A DNA stretch of 64,000 nucleotides, from positions 496,001-560,000 of the forward strand of contig NZ_CP030055.1 of the NCBI RefSeq assembly GCF_015291645.1. Direction: 5' to 3'. Under the pieces are notes generated by a model. That model did not search any database, had not been told where the DNA came from, and was given only the letters and a program-made list of their open reading frames with translations. Origin of the DNA: Bradyrhizobium sp. CCBAU 53340 (GTDB taxonomy: Bacteria > Pseudomonadota > Alphaproteobacteria > Rhizobiales > Xanthobacteraceae). The position numbers and the translations under genes were made by a program. Positions 20,366-28,965 of the stretch are shown piece after piece; positions within the stretch are counted from its first letter, which is position 1; each line of letters begins with the position of its first letter.

Positions 20366-20464
20366 GTCATTCCGGGGCGCCGCGAAGCGGCGAGCCCGGA
20401 ATCCATAACCACGATCGTGAGTATGGATTCCGGGCTCGCGCCAAGTGGCGCGCCCCGGAATGAC
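20366..20464. repeat. Long palindromic repeat / hairpin between dehydratase and RraA genes
   Basis: The outer arms are GTCATTCCGGGGCGC (20366-20380) and its exact reverse complement (20450-20464). The inner arms are GAGCCCGGAATCCATA (20392-20407) and its reverse complement (20422-20437). The block would fold into a hairpin almost 100 bases long with a 14-base loop. It lies inside an operon, so it may lower or stabilise parts of the transcript. The CCCGGAATCCATAACC segment resembles the CCCGGGACCCATAACC segment of repeats at 22416 and 27435. Confidence 0.88.
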
Positions 20465-20485
20465 GAATGAGAGAGTGAGAACAAG

Positions 20486-21205
20486 ATGACAAAACTCAGC
20501 GAAGCCACCCGCAACAAGCTCAAATCCGTCTCCACTGCCACCGTCGCCACCGCTTTGTTCAAGCGCGGCCTGCGCATTCAGATGATCCAGGATGTGCACC
20601 CGGTAGGTCTCGACAAGCCAACCATGGTGGGCGAGGCCTTCACGCTGCGCTACATGCCGGCGCGCGAGGATCTCAACACCATCGACGTGTTCAAGGATCG
20701 TTCGCATCCGCAGCGCAAGGCCGTTGAGGATTGTCCGCCGGGTGCCGTGCTGGTGATGGACAGCCGCAAGGATGCGCGCGCGGCCTCTGCGGGCGCGATC
20801 CTGGTGACGCGTCTGATGAAGCGCGGCGTCGCCGGCGTCGTCACCGATGGCGGCTTTCGCGATTCCGCGGAGATCGCCAAGCTCGGCATTCCCGCCTACC
20901 ACCATCGCCCGAGCGCGCCGACCAATCTGACGCTGCACCAGGCGATCGAGATCAACGTGCCCATCGGCTGCGGCGATGCTCCGGTGTTTCCCGGTGACGT
21001 CATTCTCGGCGATGCCGACGGCGTCGTCGTGATCCCCGCGCATCTCGCCGACGAGATCGCCAACGAGACCTTCGAGATGACCGCGTTCGAGGATTTCGTC
21101 ACCGAGGAAGTCGGCAAGGGCCGCGGCATCTTCGGCCTCTATCCCGCGACCGATCCGCAGACGCTGACCGATTTTGCGGAATGGCGGAAGAAGAACGGGC
21201 GATAG
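20486..21205 (+). CDS. RraA-family protein (aldolase/decarboxylase-like)
   Basis: The 239-residue protein belongs to the RraA/HMG-aldolase fold family: active-site region VVTDGGFRDSAEI near 120 with the conserved Gly-x-x-Arg-Asp, and the C-terminal GDAPVFPGDVILGDADGVVV segment. Family members act as 4-hydroxy-4-methyl-2-oxoglutarate aldolases or oxaloacetate decarboxylases, or inhibit RNase E. Within this operon a metal-dependent aldolase or decarboxylase acting on a keto-acid product of the dehydratase is more likely than a ribonuclease regulator. GAGAGTGAGAACA precedes the ATG. Confidence 0.86.
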   Translation: MTKLSEATRNKLKSVSTATVATALFKRGLRIQMIQDVHPVGLDKPTMVGEAFTLRYMPAREDLNTIDVFKDRSHPQRKAVEDCPPGAVLVMDSRKDARAASAGAILVTRLMKRGVAGVVTDGGFRDSAEIAKLGIPAYHHRPSAPTNLTLHQAIEINVPIGCGDAPVFPGDVILGDADGVVVIPAHLADEIANETFEMTAFEDFVTEEVGKGRGIFGLYPATDPQTLTDFAEWRKKNGR

Positions 21206-21238
21206 GCCGTTCATCGTGACCAAATCAATTCAAGAAAC

Positions 21239-21267
21239 AGGCCGGTCACATCAAGTGCCGGCCTTTT
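21239..21267 (+). terminator. Intrinsic terminator or attenuator after the RraA-family gene
   Basis: AGGCCGG at 21239-21245 pairs with CCGGCCT at 21258-21264, leaving a 12-base loop, and TTTT occupies 21264-21267. This is a standard rho-independent layout on the plus strand. It lies 34 bases after the RraA-family stop and 20 bases before the lactonase start, so the lactonase would be expressed by read-through or its own promoter. Confidence 0.65.
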
Positions 21268-21286
21268 ATCAAGCAGGGAGACTCAT

Positions 21287-22378
21287 ATGACTTTCACGCG
21301 ACGCAACCTCTTGGTCGGCGCGGGCGCGACGGCCGCTTCCACGATTCTTATCCGCGCTGCCGGCGCCCAGTCGTTTCCGTTCACGCCGGCCCAGCGCTAT
21401 CCGGATCCGGCCGTTCAGATTCTCGATCCCAGCTTCGCAAAGTACCGGCTTTATTCCTCGACGCTGGAGCAGGTCGCGACCGGGCTCCGTTGGGCCGAAG
21501 GCCCGGTCTATTTCCCCGACGGCGGTTATCTGCTGTTCTCCGACATTCCCAACAACCGGATCATGAAGTTCGACGAGAAGACCGGGCAGACCAGCGTCTT
21601 CCGCGCCAACGCCAACTACGCCAACGGCAATACGCGCGACCGCCAGGGCCGCCTCGTCACCTGCGAGCACTCCGTCACGCGCCGCATCACCCGCACCGAG
21701 AAGGACGGCAAGATCACCGTGCTCGCCGACAAGTTCGAGGGCAAGCGGCTGAACGCGCCGAACGACATCGTGGTGAAGTCCGACGACAGCATCTGGTTCA
21801 CCGATCCGACCTTCGGCATCAACGGCGAGTGGGAGGGCAAGAAGGAGAAGCCGGAGCAGGCCACCACCAACGTCTACCGCATCGCCAAGGACGGCAAGCT
21901 CACCGCTGTTCTCACCGATCTCGTCAACCCGAACGGTCTCGCCTTCTCGCCGGACGAGAAGAAGCTCTATGTCGTCGAATGGAAGGGCACGCCCAATCGC
22001 AGCATCTGGAGCTACAATGTCGGTGACGACGGTTCGCTCAGCGGCAAGACCAAGCTGATCGACGCCGCCGACCAGGGGTCGCTTGACGGATTTCGCGTCG
22101 ACCGCGATGGCAATCTCTGGTGCGGTTGGGGCTCGAACGGCGCGTTGCAGTCAGAACCTACTGACGTGGGCGGCCGCAAGGTCTACCAGCTCAAGGGCAG
22201 GCCTGAGGATCTCGACGGCGTCATGGTGTTCAATCCCGAAGGCAAGCCGCTCGCCTTCATCAAGCTCCCCGAGCGTTGCGAAAACCTCTGCTTCGGCGGC
22301 CCGAAGAACAACCGCCTCTATATGGCCAGCTGCCACTCGATCTACGCGCTCTATGTGGAAGCGCATGGGGCGGTGTGA
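21287..22378 (+). CDS. Secreted SMP-30/gluconolactonase-family lactonase
   Basis: The 363-residue protein has an N-terminal twin-arginine-type signal (TRRNLLVGAGATAASTILI, cleavage near AGAQS), implying folding before export to the periplasm. The mature part is a six-bladed propeller of the SMP-30/gluconolactonase family, with candidate metal ligands in WAEGPVYFPDGG (Glu), LNAPNDIVVKSDDSIWFTDP (Asn, Asp) and NPNGLAFSPDEKKLYVVE. It would open a sugar lactone to the aldonate that the transporter takes up and the dehydratase consumes. GGGAG precedes the ATG. A terminator-like hairpin separates it from the RraA-family gene. Confidence 0.88.
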   Translation: MTFTRRNLLVGAGATAASTILIRAAGAQSFPFTPAQRYPDPAVQILDPSFAKYRLYSSTLEQVATGLRWAEGPVYFPDGGYLLFSDIPNNRIMKFDEKTGQTSVFRANANYANGNTRDRQGRLVTCEHSVTRRITRTEKDGKITVLADKFEGKRLNAPNDIVVKSDDSIWFTDPTFGINGEWEGKKEKPEQATTNVYRIAKDGKLTAVLTDLVNPNGLAFSPDEKKLYVVEWKGTPNRSIWSYNVGDDGSLSGKTKLIDAADQGSLDGFRVDRDGNLWCGWGSNGALQSEPTDVGGRKVYQLKGRPEDLDGVMVFNPEGKPLAFIKLPERCENLCFGGPKNNRLYMASCHSIYALYVEAHGAV

Positions 22379-22415
22379 GTTGGTTGTGGGGACGGGTATT
22401 CGCGCTACAACTTCC

Positions 22416-22573
22416 GCCGTCGTCCCGGGGCGCGCAAAGCGCGAGCCCGGGACCCATAACCAGAGGGAGCAGCTTGGCGAAGACTCGGGGTTAAAGAGTC
22501 TTCCCGCGGTATTGCGACCCACGCTCCATCGATAGATCACGCGGTGGGTCCCGGCCTGCGCCGGGACGACGGC
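22416..22573. repeat. Palindromic repeat A, copy 1 (158 bp, perfect 13-bp terminal inverted repeats)
   Basis: The block starts GCCGTCGTCCCGG (22416-22428) and ends with its exact reverse complement (22561-22573). The interior contains GGGACCCATAACCA, TTGGCGAAGACT and GATCACGCGGT, which recur in the same order at 27435-27595. It lies between the convergent lactonase and oligopeptidase genes, has no open frame of interest, and looks like a MITE-style or structured intergenic repeat. Confidence 0.88.
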
Positions 22574-22584
22574 TGTGGGTGTGG

Positions 22585-24690
22585 CTACACCGCCGCCTTC
22601 GCCATCCCCGTCGCCCACAGTGCAAACGCGTACACGATCGCGACTTCGTCGAGCCGGTCGAACCGCCCCGAGGCGCCGCCGTGGCCGGCGCCCATGTTGG
22701 TACGCAGCAGCACCGGGCCGCCGCCGCTCATGGTGGCGCGCAGGCGCGCGATCCATTTGGCGGGCTCCCAATAGGTGACGCGCGGATCGGTCAAGCCGCC
22801 CATCGCAAGGATCGCGGGATACTCCTTCGCCGCGACATTGTCGTAAGGCGAGTAGGACAGGATGGTGCGAAAATCCGTCTCGCTCTCGATCGGGTTGCCC
22901 CATTCGGGCCATTCCGGCGGCGTCAGCGGCAGCGTGTTGTCGAGCATGGTGTTGAGCACGTCGACGAACGGCACTTCGGCGACGATGCCGGCGAACAGCT
23001 CGCCGGCGCGGTTGGCGACGGCGCCCATCAGCATGCCGCCGGCCGAGCCGCCATGACCGACGATGCGTTTCGCGCTGGTGTATTTCGCATCGATCAGCGC
23101 GCGGGCGCTGGCTGAGAAATCGTCGAACGAGTTGGTCTTCTTTTCGCGCTTGCCGTCGAGATACCAGCCCCAGCCCTTGTCGGCGCCGCCGCGGATATGG
23201 GCGATGGCATAGACGAAACCGCGATCGACCAATGACAGGCGGTTGGCGTTGAACGAGGCTGGCATCGCCATGCCATAGGAGCCGTAGCCGTAGAGCAGGA
23301 GCGGGGCGGTGCCGTCGAGCTTCAGACCGCGGCGATGGAGGATCGACACCGGCACTTCGGCGCCGTCATGCGCCTTCGCCATGATGCGAGTGGTGACGTA
23401 GTCGGCAGCGTTATGGCCCGACGGAATCTCCTGGCGCTTGCGAAGCACGCGCGTCCGCTTCGCCATGTCGTAGTCGTAGACTTCCGACGGCGTCGTCATC
23501 GACGAATAGGCAAAGCGCAAATTCGTCGTGTCGAATTCGTAGGAGCCCATCGTGTCGAGCGAATAGGCGGCCTCGTCGAAGGCGATCGCATGCTCTTCCT
23601 TGGTGGCGAGATCGCGGATCACGATCGACGGCAGCGCGTTGGCGCGCTCCAGCCGCACCAGATGGCCGGCATAGAGATCGAGGTCGATGATGTAGATGCC
23701 CGGGCGATACGGGATCAAATCGCGCCAGTTCTTGCGCTCGGGCGCGTCAAGCGGCGCGGTGACGATCTTGAAGTCGATGGCGTCGTCGGCGTTGGTGAGG
23801 ACGTACAGCTCGTCGCCGCGGTCGGCGAGCGAATATTGCACGCCTTCCTCGCGCGTCGCGACCAGGCGCGGGGGGGCGTCGGGATTGGAAAGATCGATCA
23901 GCCGCTGCTCTGACGTCTCGTGGTCGCCGCCGGCGATCACGCAGAAGCGGCCGCTGGTGCTCTCGTGCAGATGGGTGAACCAGCCGGCATCCTGCTCTTC
24001 ATAAACCAGCGTATCGTCGGCCTGTTTCGTGCCGAGCTTGTGGCGCCACACCTGCATCGGCCGGTGATTGTCGTCCAGCTTCACATAGAAGAAGCTTTTG
24101 CCGTCCGCGGCCCAGACCACGCCGCCGTCGGTCTCCTCGACGATGTCGTCGAGATCCTGACCCGTTGCCCAGTCGCGGACGCGGATTGAAAAATACTCGG
24201 AGCCCTTGATATCGGCGCTCCAGGCCTGCAGCTTGTGATCGTTCGAGTGCCGGCTTCCGCCGAACTTGAAATATTTGTGGTCCTTGGCCAGCGCATCGCC
24301 GTCGAGCACGATCTCGCCTTCGCCGCCATCGCGCGGCATGCGGCCGAACAGCTCGTGCTGGCCGCCTTCGCGAAACCTGCGGAAATAGGCGAACGGCCCG
24401 TCGGGCGAGGGCACGCTGGAATCGTCTTCCTTGATCCGGGAGCGCATCTCGCGCACCAGCGTCTTCTGCAAGCCCGCGGTATGGCCGAGCAGACTCTCGG
24501 TGTAGCCATTCTCCTCATCGAGATATTTGCGGATATCAGGGTCGAGCACCGCAGGGTTACGCAGCACCTCCTGCCATTTCGCATCCTTCAGCCATGCATA
24601 GTCGTCGGTGACGGTAATGCCGTGCCGGGTGAAGGAATACGGCCGCCGCGGGGCGACGGGGGGCTGGGAAGCTGTCTTGGTCTGGGTCAC
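22585..24690 (-). CDS. ptrB: Oligopeptidase B (S9 family serine peptidase)
   Basis: The 701-residue enzyme cleaves short peptides after basic residues. The N-terminal seven-bladed propeller (about 75-420) gates an alpha/beta hydrolase domain. The triad can be seen: nucleophile Ser in GHGGSAGGMLMG, Asp in GGLTDPRVTYWEPAKW and His in GAGHGGASGR. The N-terminal RHGITVTDDYAWLKD and the central YGSYGMAMPASF are typical of oligopeptidase B. There is no signal peptide, consistent with a cytoplasmic enzyme. It is monocistronic. Confidence 0.93.
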   Translation of the reverse strand: MTQTKTASQPPVAPRRPYSFTRHGITVTDDYAWLKDAKWQEVLRNPAVLDPDIRKYLDEENGYTESLLGHTAGLQKTLVREMRSRIKEDDSSVPSPDGPFAYFRRFREGGQHELFGRMPRDGGEGEIVLDGDALAKDHKYFKFGGSRHSNDHKLQAWSADIKGSEYFSIRVRDWATGQDLDDIVEETDGGVVWAADGKSFFYVKLDDNHRPMQVWRHKLGTKQADDTLVYEEQDAGWFTHLHESTSGRFCVIAGGDHETSEQRLIDLSNPDAPPRLVATREEGVQYSLADRGDELYVLTNADDAIDFKIVTAPLDAPERKNWRDLIPYRPGIYIIDLDLYAGHLVRLERANALPSIVIRDLATKEEHAIAFDEAAYSLDTMGSYEFDTTNLRFAYSSMTTPSEVYDYDMAKRTRVLRKRQEIPSGHNAADYVTTRIMAKAHDGAEVPVSILHRRGLKLDGTAPLLLYGYGSYGMAMPASFNANRLSLVDRGFVYAIAHIRGGADKGWGWYLDGKREKKTNSFDDFSASARALIDAKYTSAKRIVGHGGSAGGMLMGAVANRAGELFAGIVAEVPFVDVLNTMLDNTLPLTPPEWPEWGNPIESETDFRTILSYSPYDNVAAKEYPAILAMGGLTDPRVTYWEPAKWIARLRATMSGGGPVLLRTNMGAGHGGASGRFDRLDEVAIVYAFALWATGMAKAAV

Positions 24691-24727
24691 TCGGTCCTCA
24701 TCTTGATACGTATTCCGTGCGGCGCCG

Positions 24728-24772
24728 TTGTTACCTCTCCCCGCAAGCGGGGGAGAGGGGGAGATGCACCGT
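24728..24772. repeat. Short palindromic element upstream of MBOAT gene
   Basis: TACCTCTCCCCGC followed after AA by GCGGGGGAGAGGGGG forms a strong short hairpin (around 24730-24764). The same TCTCCCCGCAAGCGGGG core occurs near 48427-48444 as one end of a larger repeat. It lies between the divergent oligopeptidase and acyltransferase genes. Confidence 0.55.
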
Positions 24773-24885
24773 CTTATATCGTCCCGATTCCACGAATTGC
24801 CAGCGTTGCTGCTTCAAGTCGCCGGGTTGTTGATCGGTCCCTTCTATGCTTTGAGAGGCGATCATCCCGCCGCCGGTCCAGCCCG

Positions 24886-26322
24886 ATGCTGTTCAACTCC
24901 TACCCGTTCATCCTGCTGTTCCTTCCCGCCGCGCTGGCCGGCTATTTTGGGCTGGGGCGGCGCAGCAATGTTGCTCCGGTGATCTGGCTGGCGCTGGCCT
25001 CGCTCGCCTTTTACGCCATCGGCAACTGGCAGTTCGTCGCCCTGCTGTTGCTGTCGATCGCCTTCAACTATGGCATCGGTCATCTCCTCATCGTGGCAAA
25101 GCTCGGCCCCTCGCAGCGAAAGGCCGCGCTCGCGCTCGGCGTTACCGGCGATCTCCTCGTGCTCGGCATCTTCAAATATGCCGGCTTCGCCGCCGAGAAC
25201 ATCAATGCGCTGGCCGGCACGCACGTCGCGGTCCACATCCTGCTGCCGGTCGGCATCTCCTTCTACACATTCACGCAGATTGCGTTCCTGGTGGATGCGC
25301 ATCGCGGTCAGGTCGCGGCCTATGCGCTGCCGCATTACGCGCTGTTCGTGACTTATTTTCCGCATCTGATCGCAGGGCCGATCCTCCACCACAAGGACAT
25401 GATTCCGCAATTCGAGCGCAAGGACACGAAACTTCCCGACCCGCATTTGATCCTGTGCGGCGTCATCATCTTTGCGATCGGCCTGTTCAAGAAGACCTGC
25501 CTTGCCGACGGCATCCAGCCGCTGGTCGCGCTCGCATTCGAGGCGCGTTTGCCGAGCTTCGACCAGGCCTGGCTGGGTGCGCTTGCCTACACGTTTCAGC
25601 TCTATTTCGACTTTTCCGGCTATTCCGACATGGCGATCGGCATATCGCTGATATTCGGCATCTTCCTGCCGGTCAATTTCAACTCGCCCTACAAGGCCAC
25701 CAGCATCGTCGAGTTCTGGCGGCGCTGGCACATGACGCTGTCGCAATTCCTGCGCGACTATCTCTACATCCCGCTCGGGGGCAACAGGCGCGGCCGCGTG
25801 CTGCGCTATATCAACCTGATGATCACGATGCTGCTCGGCGGGCTCTGGCACGGCGCGGCCTGGACCTTCGTCGTTTGGGGCGCGCTGCACGGCGCGTACC
25901 TCTGCATCAACCACGCATTCAACGCTTTGGTGCCTGATGTCCCGGCGATCCTGGCGCGCCCGGCCCGCATCGCCGGCGCGGCGCTGACTTTCCTCAGCGT
26001 CGTGGTTGCCTGGGTGTTCTTCCGTGCCGAGAGCGTCACATGGGCGCTGCGGGTTCTTCACGCCATGGCTGATCCCTCGAACGTCGTTCTTGGCCGCGAG
26101 GAGATCGCGGCGTTGCTGCTGGTCGCCATCTACGCCGCATTGGTCTGGCTGGCGCCGAACACGCAAGCCATCATGGGATACGATCACGGCAACCGCACGG
26201 TCGGCGAAGCGCTGCGAGCGGGGCGCTGGCGTCCGCTGGTTCTCTATGGCGCCTCGCTGGTGCTCGCCTTCGGCATTCTGGGTATCCAGAGCCACAGCGA
26301 ATTCATTTATTTCCGGTTCTGA
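24886..26322 (+). CDS. MBOAT-family membrane O-acyltransferase (AlgI-like)
   Basis: The 478-residue polytopic inner-membrane protein carries the MBOAT signature, including FQLYFDFSGYSDMAIGISLI, WRRWHMTLSQFLRDYLYIPL and the catalytic-histidine segment LGGLWHGAAWTFVVWG. AlgI/DltB-type enzymes move acyl groups across the membrane for O-acylation of secreted polysaccharides or other cell-surface polymers. The ATG at 24886 fits the first transmembrane helix, though a good ribosome binding site is not evident. It overlaps the next gene by one base. The acceptor polymer is unknown, as no polysaccharide synthesis genes lie nearby. Confidence 0.92.
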   Translation: MLFNSYPFILLFLPAALAGYFGLGRRSNVAPVIWLALASLAFYAIGNWQFVALLLLSIAFNYGIGHLLIVAKLGPSQRKAALALGVTGDLLVLGIFKYAGFAAENINALAGTHVAVHILLPVGISFYTFTQIAFLVDAHRGQVAAYALPHYALFVTYFPHLIAGPILHHKDMIPQFERKDTKLPDPHLILCGVIIFAIGLFKKTCLADGIQPLVALAFEARLPSFDQAWLGALAYTFQLYFDFSGYSDMAIGISLIFGIFLPVNFNSPYKATSIVEFWRRWHMTLSQFLRDYLYIPLGGNRRGRVLRYINLMITMLLGGLWHGAAWTFVVWGALHGAYLCINHAFNALVPDVPAILARPARIAGAALTFLSVVVAWVFFRAESVTWALRVLHAMADPSNVVLGREEIAALLLVAIYAALVWLAPNTQAIMGYDHGNRTVGEALRAGRWRPLVLYGASLVLAFGILGIQSHSEFIYFRF

Positions 26323-27422
26323 TGCGCGGCACCTTCACACATTTGAAGCGCCTTCTGCTTGCGAGCCTCGCCTGCGTGCTGGGCGCAGCTGGGCTCACTT
26401 ATCTCGTCGATCCCCTGGAGCTGTTTCGTCCCTCGCGCGTCGCCTTCTATTCCGACGATACGCGGGTGCAGAATGCCGGGCTGATCCGCAGCCAGACGTT
26501 CGACACCGCCTTCATGGGCACCTCGCTCGCCATTCACTTCCGCCAGAGCGACATCGACCGGGTGCTCGGCGTGCACTCGCTCAAGCTAGCGATGACGGGC
26601 TCCAATTCGCGCCAGCAGGCTTTTGTCCTGGAGCAGGCGATCGATCACGGCGCCAGGCGCGTGATCTGGGAGATGGACGATTTCATCTTCGTCGATGCGG
26701 CCGACATCGAGACGGATCCCTATCTGTCCGTCGATCTCTACCGCCGGACCGTCAAGGGCGTCGCGTCCTATCTGTTCAGTGCGGCAATGGCGAAGGAATC
26801 CCTCTTCGTGTTGCTGCGATCGATTCCGCCGCTACGGCAGCCGTTGACGCGCGCTGCCCCCTATCTGCCCGTCAAGTTCGCGCTGTCTGATATTGACGAC
26901 ATCTATGCGTTGCCGCGCGGCTTCGACCTCGCGCGTGACTACAACGCGAAGAAGACGCTCGCCGCCTTCGCCTACATCACCAATCCCGTGCGCAGCCATT
27001 TTCTCGGCGAAGGCTACGGGTACGAGGCCATGGTCAGGCATTTCGAGCAGGATGCGGTCAGCCTGATCACGCGCCATCCGGACGTGACGTTCGATATCTA
27101 CTTCCCGCCCTATTCGATCCTGCAATTCGTGGCGATGCGTGATGCCTCGCCCGAAACGCTAAAGATCGTCACCGATCTCACGGCTGACATTGCGCGGCGA
27201 CTGACGCAGCTTGCCAACGTACGCCTGCACGATTTCCGCGCGATCAAGGCGGTGACGCACGATCTCAATAACTACGGCGACGTCATCCATCATTCGCCCG
27301 AGGTGGATGCGAAGGTGCTGCAGTGGCTGGCGAGTGGGGAATATCGGGTCGATCCGGAAAAGCCGCTGGCGTCGCTGGTTGAGCTGAAGGCGCAGATCGA
27401 AGCCTATCGCGTGCCGCAGTAG
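26322..27422 (+). CDS. Membrane-anchored partner of MBOAT acyltransferase (DltD/AlgX-like candidate)
   Basis: The 366-residue protein begins with a single uncleaved transmembrane segment (LLLASLACVLGAAGLTYLV), leaving the rest periplasmic. TAFMGTSLAIHF near 63-74 has the Gly-x-Ser character of the SGNH-type nucleophile block in DltD and AlgX-like partners, and the C-terminal NNYGDVIHHSPEVDAKV may hold the matching Asp/His. The start overlaps the acyltransferase stop (TGATG), so the two are translationally coupled. It likely completes transfer of the acyl group outside the membrane. The SGNH assignment is by pattern only. Confidence 0.75.
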   Translation: MRGTFTHLKRLLLASLACVLGAAGLTYLVDPLELFRPSRVAFYSDDTRVQNAGLIRSQTFDTAFMGTSLAIHFRQSDIDRVLGVHSLKLAMTGSNSRQQAFVLEQAIDHGARRVIWEMDDFIFVDAADIETDPYLSVDLYRRTVKGVASYLFSAAMAKESLFVLLRSIPPLRQPLTRAAPYLPVKFALSDIDDIYALPRGFDLARDYNAKKTLAAFAYITNPVRSHFLGEGYGYEAMVRHFEQDAVSLITRHPDVTFDIYFPPYSILQFVAMRDASPETLKIVTDLTADIARRLTQLANVRLHDFRAIKAVTHDLNNYGDVIHHSPEVDAKVLQWLASGEYRVDPEKPLASLVELKAQIEAYRVPQ

Positions 27423-27434
27423 GAGCGGCAAACT

Positions 27435-27595
27435 CCGCAGTCGTCCCGGACAAGCGAAGCGCAGATCCGGGACCCATAACCACAGGGAGAAGTTTGGCGA
27501 AGACTAGTTGTGAATAGGTTTAGGTGCGGTACTGCGACCACGCCTACTGAGAGATCACGCGGTATTGGGTCCCGGCTTTCGCCGGGACGCCGCGG
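27435..27595. repeat. Palindromic repeat A, copy 2
   Basis: The ends are inverted: CGTCCCGG at 27442-27449 and CCGGGACG at 27582-27589. Interior segments GGGACCCATAACCACAGGGA, TTGGCGAAGACT and GAGATCACGCGGT match copy 1 at 22416-22573 in order and spacing. Like copy 1, it lies between the 3' ends of convergent genes. Confidence 0.85.
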
Positions 27596-27610
27596 AGCTT
27601 GTGATTCCGC

Positions 27611-28798
27611 CTACACCGCCACCTGCTCGCCGAGATACGCAACCGCGGCCTCGAGCCCGCCCTTGCCGTGCGGGATTTTCAGCGCATTCAACCCGACCTC
27701 GATGACCCCGAGCGTGCCGAGCAGCATCGGTGCGTTGACGTGGCCCATATGGGCGATGCGGAAGGCCTGGCCCGAGAGGTCGCCGATGCCGGTGCCGAGC
27801 ACGACGCCGCACTTCTCCTTGCAATAACGCTGCAGCAGCGCGGGATCGTGGCCGGTGGTCATGGTCACCGTGGTCACGGTGTTGGAGCGCTCATGCGGTT
27901 CGGCGACGTTGAAGCCGAGCACCTGGCCCTCGGTCCAGGCGCCGACCGCGCGGCGGGTGGCTTCGCCGAGCAGAGCATGGCGGCGGAACGCGTTCTCAAG
28001 GCCCTCCTCATGCAGGAGATCGATGGCCTGGCGCAGCGCGAACAACAGATGCACCGGCGCGGTGCCGGCATATTTGCGGTAATGCTCGGTGCCTTCGCGC
28101 TCGCTCCAGCTCCAATAGGGCGTCGCCATGTTCGCGCGTCTGTGCACTTCGAGGGCGCGTTCGTTGGCGGAGACGAAGCCGAGGCCGGGTGGCGTCATCA
28201 GGCCCTTCTGCGAGCCGGACATCGCGACGTCGACACCCCATTTGTCCATCTCGAACGGCATGCAGCCGAGCGAGGCCACGGTGTCGACCATGTAGAGCGC
28301 GGGATGGCCGGCGGCCTTGATCGCCTTGCCGATCGCCTCGATGTCGTTCTGCACGCCCGAGGCCGTGTCGACCTGGACGACGACCACGGCCTTGATGGTG
28401 TGCTCGGTATCGCGGCGGAGGCGCTCCTCGACCTCATGCGGTCGTACCGCGCGGCGCCAGTCGCCCTTCAGCACCTCGACCTCGGCGCCCATCAGGGCTG
28501 CCGCATTGCCCCAGCCGATCGCGAAGCGTCCGCTCTCCAGCACGAGCACCTTGTCGCCGCGCGACAACACGTTGCTCAGCGCCGCTTCCCAGGCACCGTG
28601 GCCGTTGGCAATGTAGATGTAGGACTTGCCCTTGGTCGAAAACAGCTTTCCGATGTCCCGGAGCAAGCTCTCGGTCAGGTCGGTCATCTGCTTGGAGTAG
28701 ATATCGATCGCCGGACGATGCATCGCCTGCAGCACCGCGTCGGGCATCGTGGTGGGCCCGGGGATGGCCAGAAATTCCCGGCCCGCGCGAACGGTCAT
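27611..28798 (-). CDS. Class V aminotransferase, serine-glyoxylate/alanine-glyoxylate type
   Basis: The 395-residue PLP enzyme has the cofactor-lysine motif SGSQKGLMTPPGLGF near residue 200, the preceding Asp in MVDTVASLGCMPFEMD, and the N-terminal IPGPTTMPDAVLQAM typical of the AGXT/SgaA group. Such enzymes move an amino group from serine or alanine to glyoxylate in one-carbon and photorespiratory-type metabolism. The gene is alone between a repeat and a nuclease gene. Substrate preference is not decidable from sequence alone. Confidence 0.9.
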   Translation of the reverse strand: MTVRAGREFLAIPGPTTMPDAVLQAMHRPAIDIYSKQMTDLTESLLRDIGKLFSTKGKSYIYIANGHGAWEAALSNVLSRGDKVLVLESGRFAIGWGNAAALMGAEVEVLKGDWRRAVRPHEVEERLRRDTEHTIKAVVVVQVDTASGVQNDIEAIGKAIKAAGHPALYMVDTVASLGCMPFEMDKWGVDVAMSGSQKGLMTPPGLGFVSANERALEVHRRANMATPYWSWSEREGTEHYRKYAGTAPVHLLFALRQAIDLLHEEGLENAFRRHALLGEATRRAVGAWTEGQVLGFNVAEPHERSNTVTTVTMTTGHDPALLQRYCKEKCGVVLGTGIGDLSGQAFRIAHMGHVNAPMLLGTLGVIEVGLNALKIPHGKGGLEAAVAYLGEQVAV

Positions 28799-28919
28799 TG
28801 CTGTTGGTCCTTGTTGCTTGAGAACAGGCTGGTGGGTTGCTGATTCATACTTTTACGCGGCGCGCGCCCTTGAGAAAAGCGCGCAAAACGCAGGTCTGGG
28901 GCGGCTTTTTGTGTTTTGA

Positions 28920-28964
28920 GCATGGTCTTGTCGGAAAGCCGCGTCACACCTTTCCGGACCATGC
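28920..28964. repeat. Stem-loop directly after the nuclease gene
   Basis: GCATGGTC (28920-28927) pairs with GACCATGC (28957-28964), and CGGAAAG (28932-28938) pairs with CTTTCCG (28950-28956), with a 4-base bulge on one side and an 11-base loop. It starts one base beyond the minus-strand stop of the nuclease gene, a normal terminator position, but has no T-run on that strand. Similar GCATG-AAAG hairpins are familiar as dispersed repeats in Rhizobiales (recalled, not searched). Confidence 0.7.
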
Positions 28965-28965
28965 C

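Noticed and set aside
22416..22573. Insertion sequence
   Set aside because: The element has terminal inverted repeats but no transposase frame and is only 158 bp, so it is listed as a repeat.
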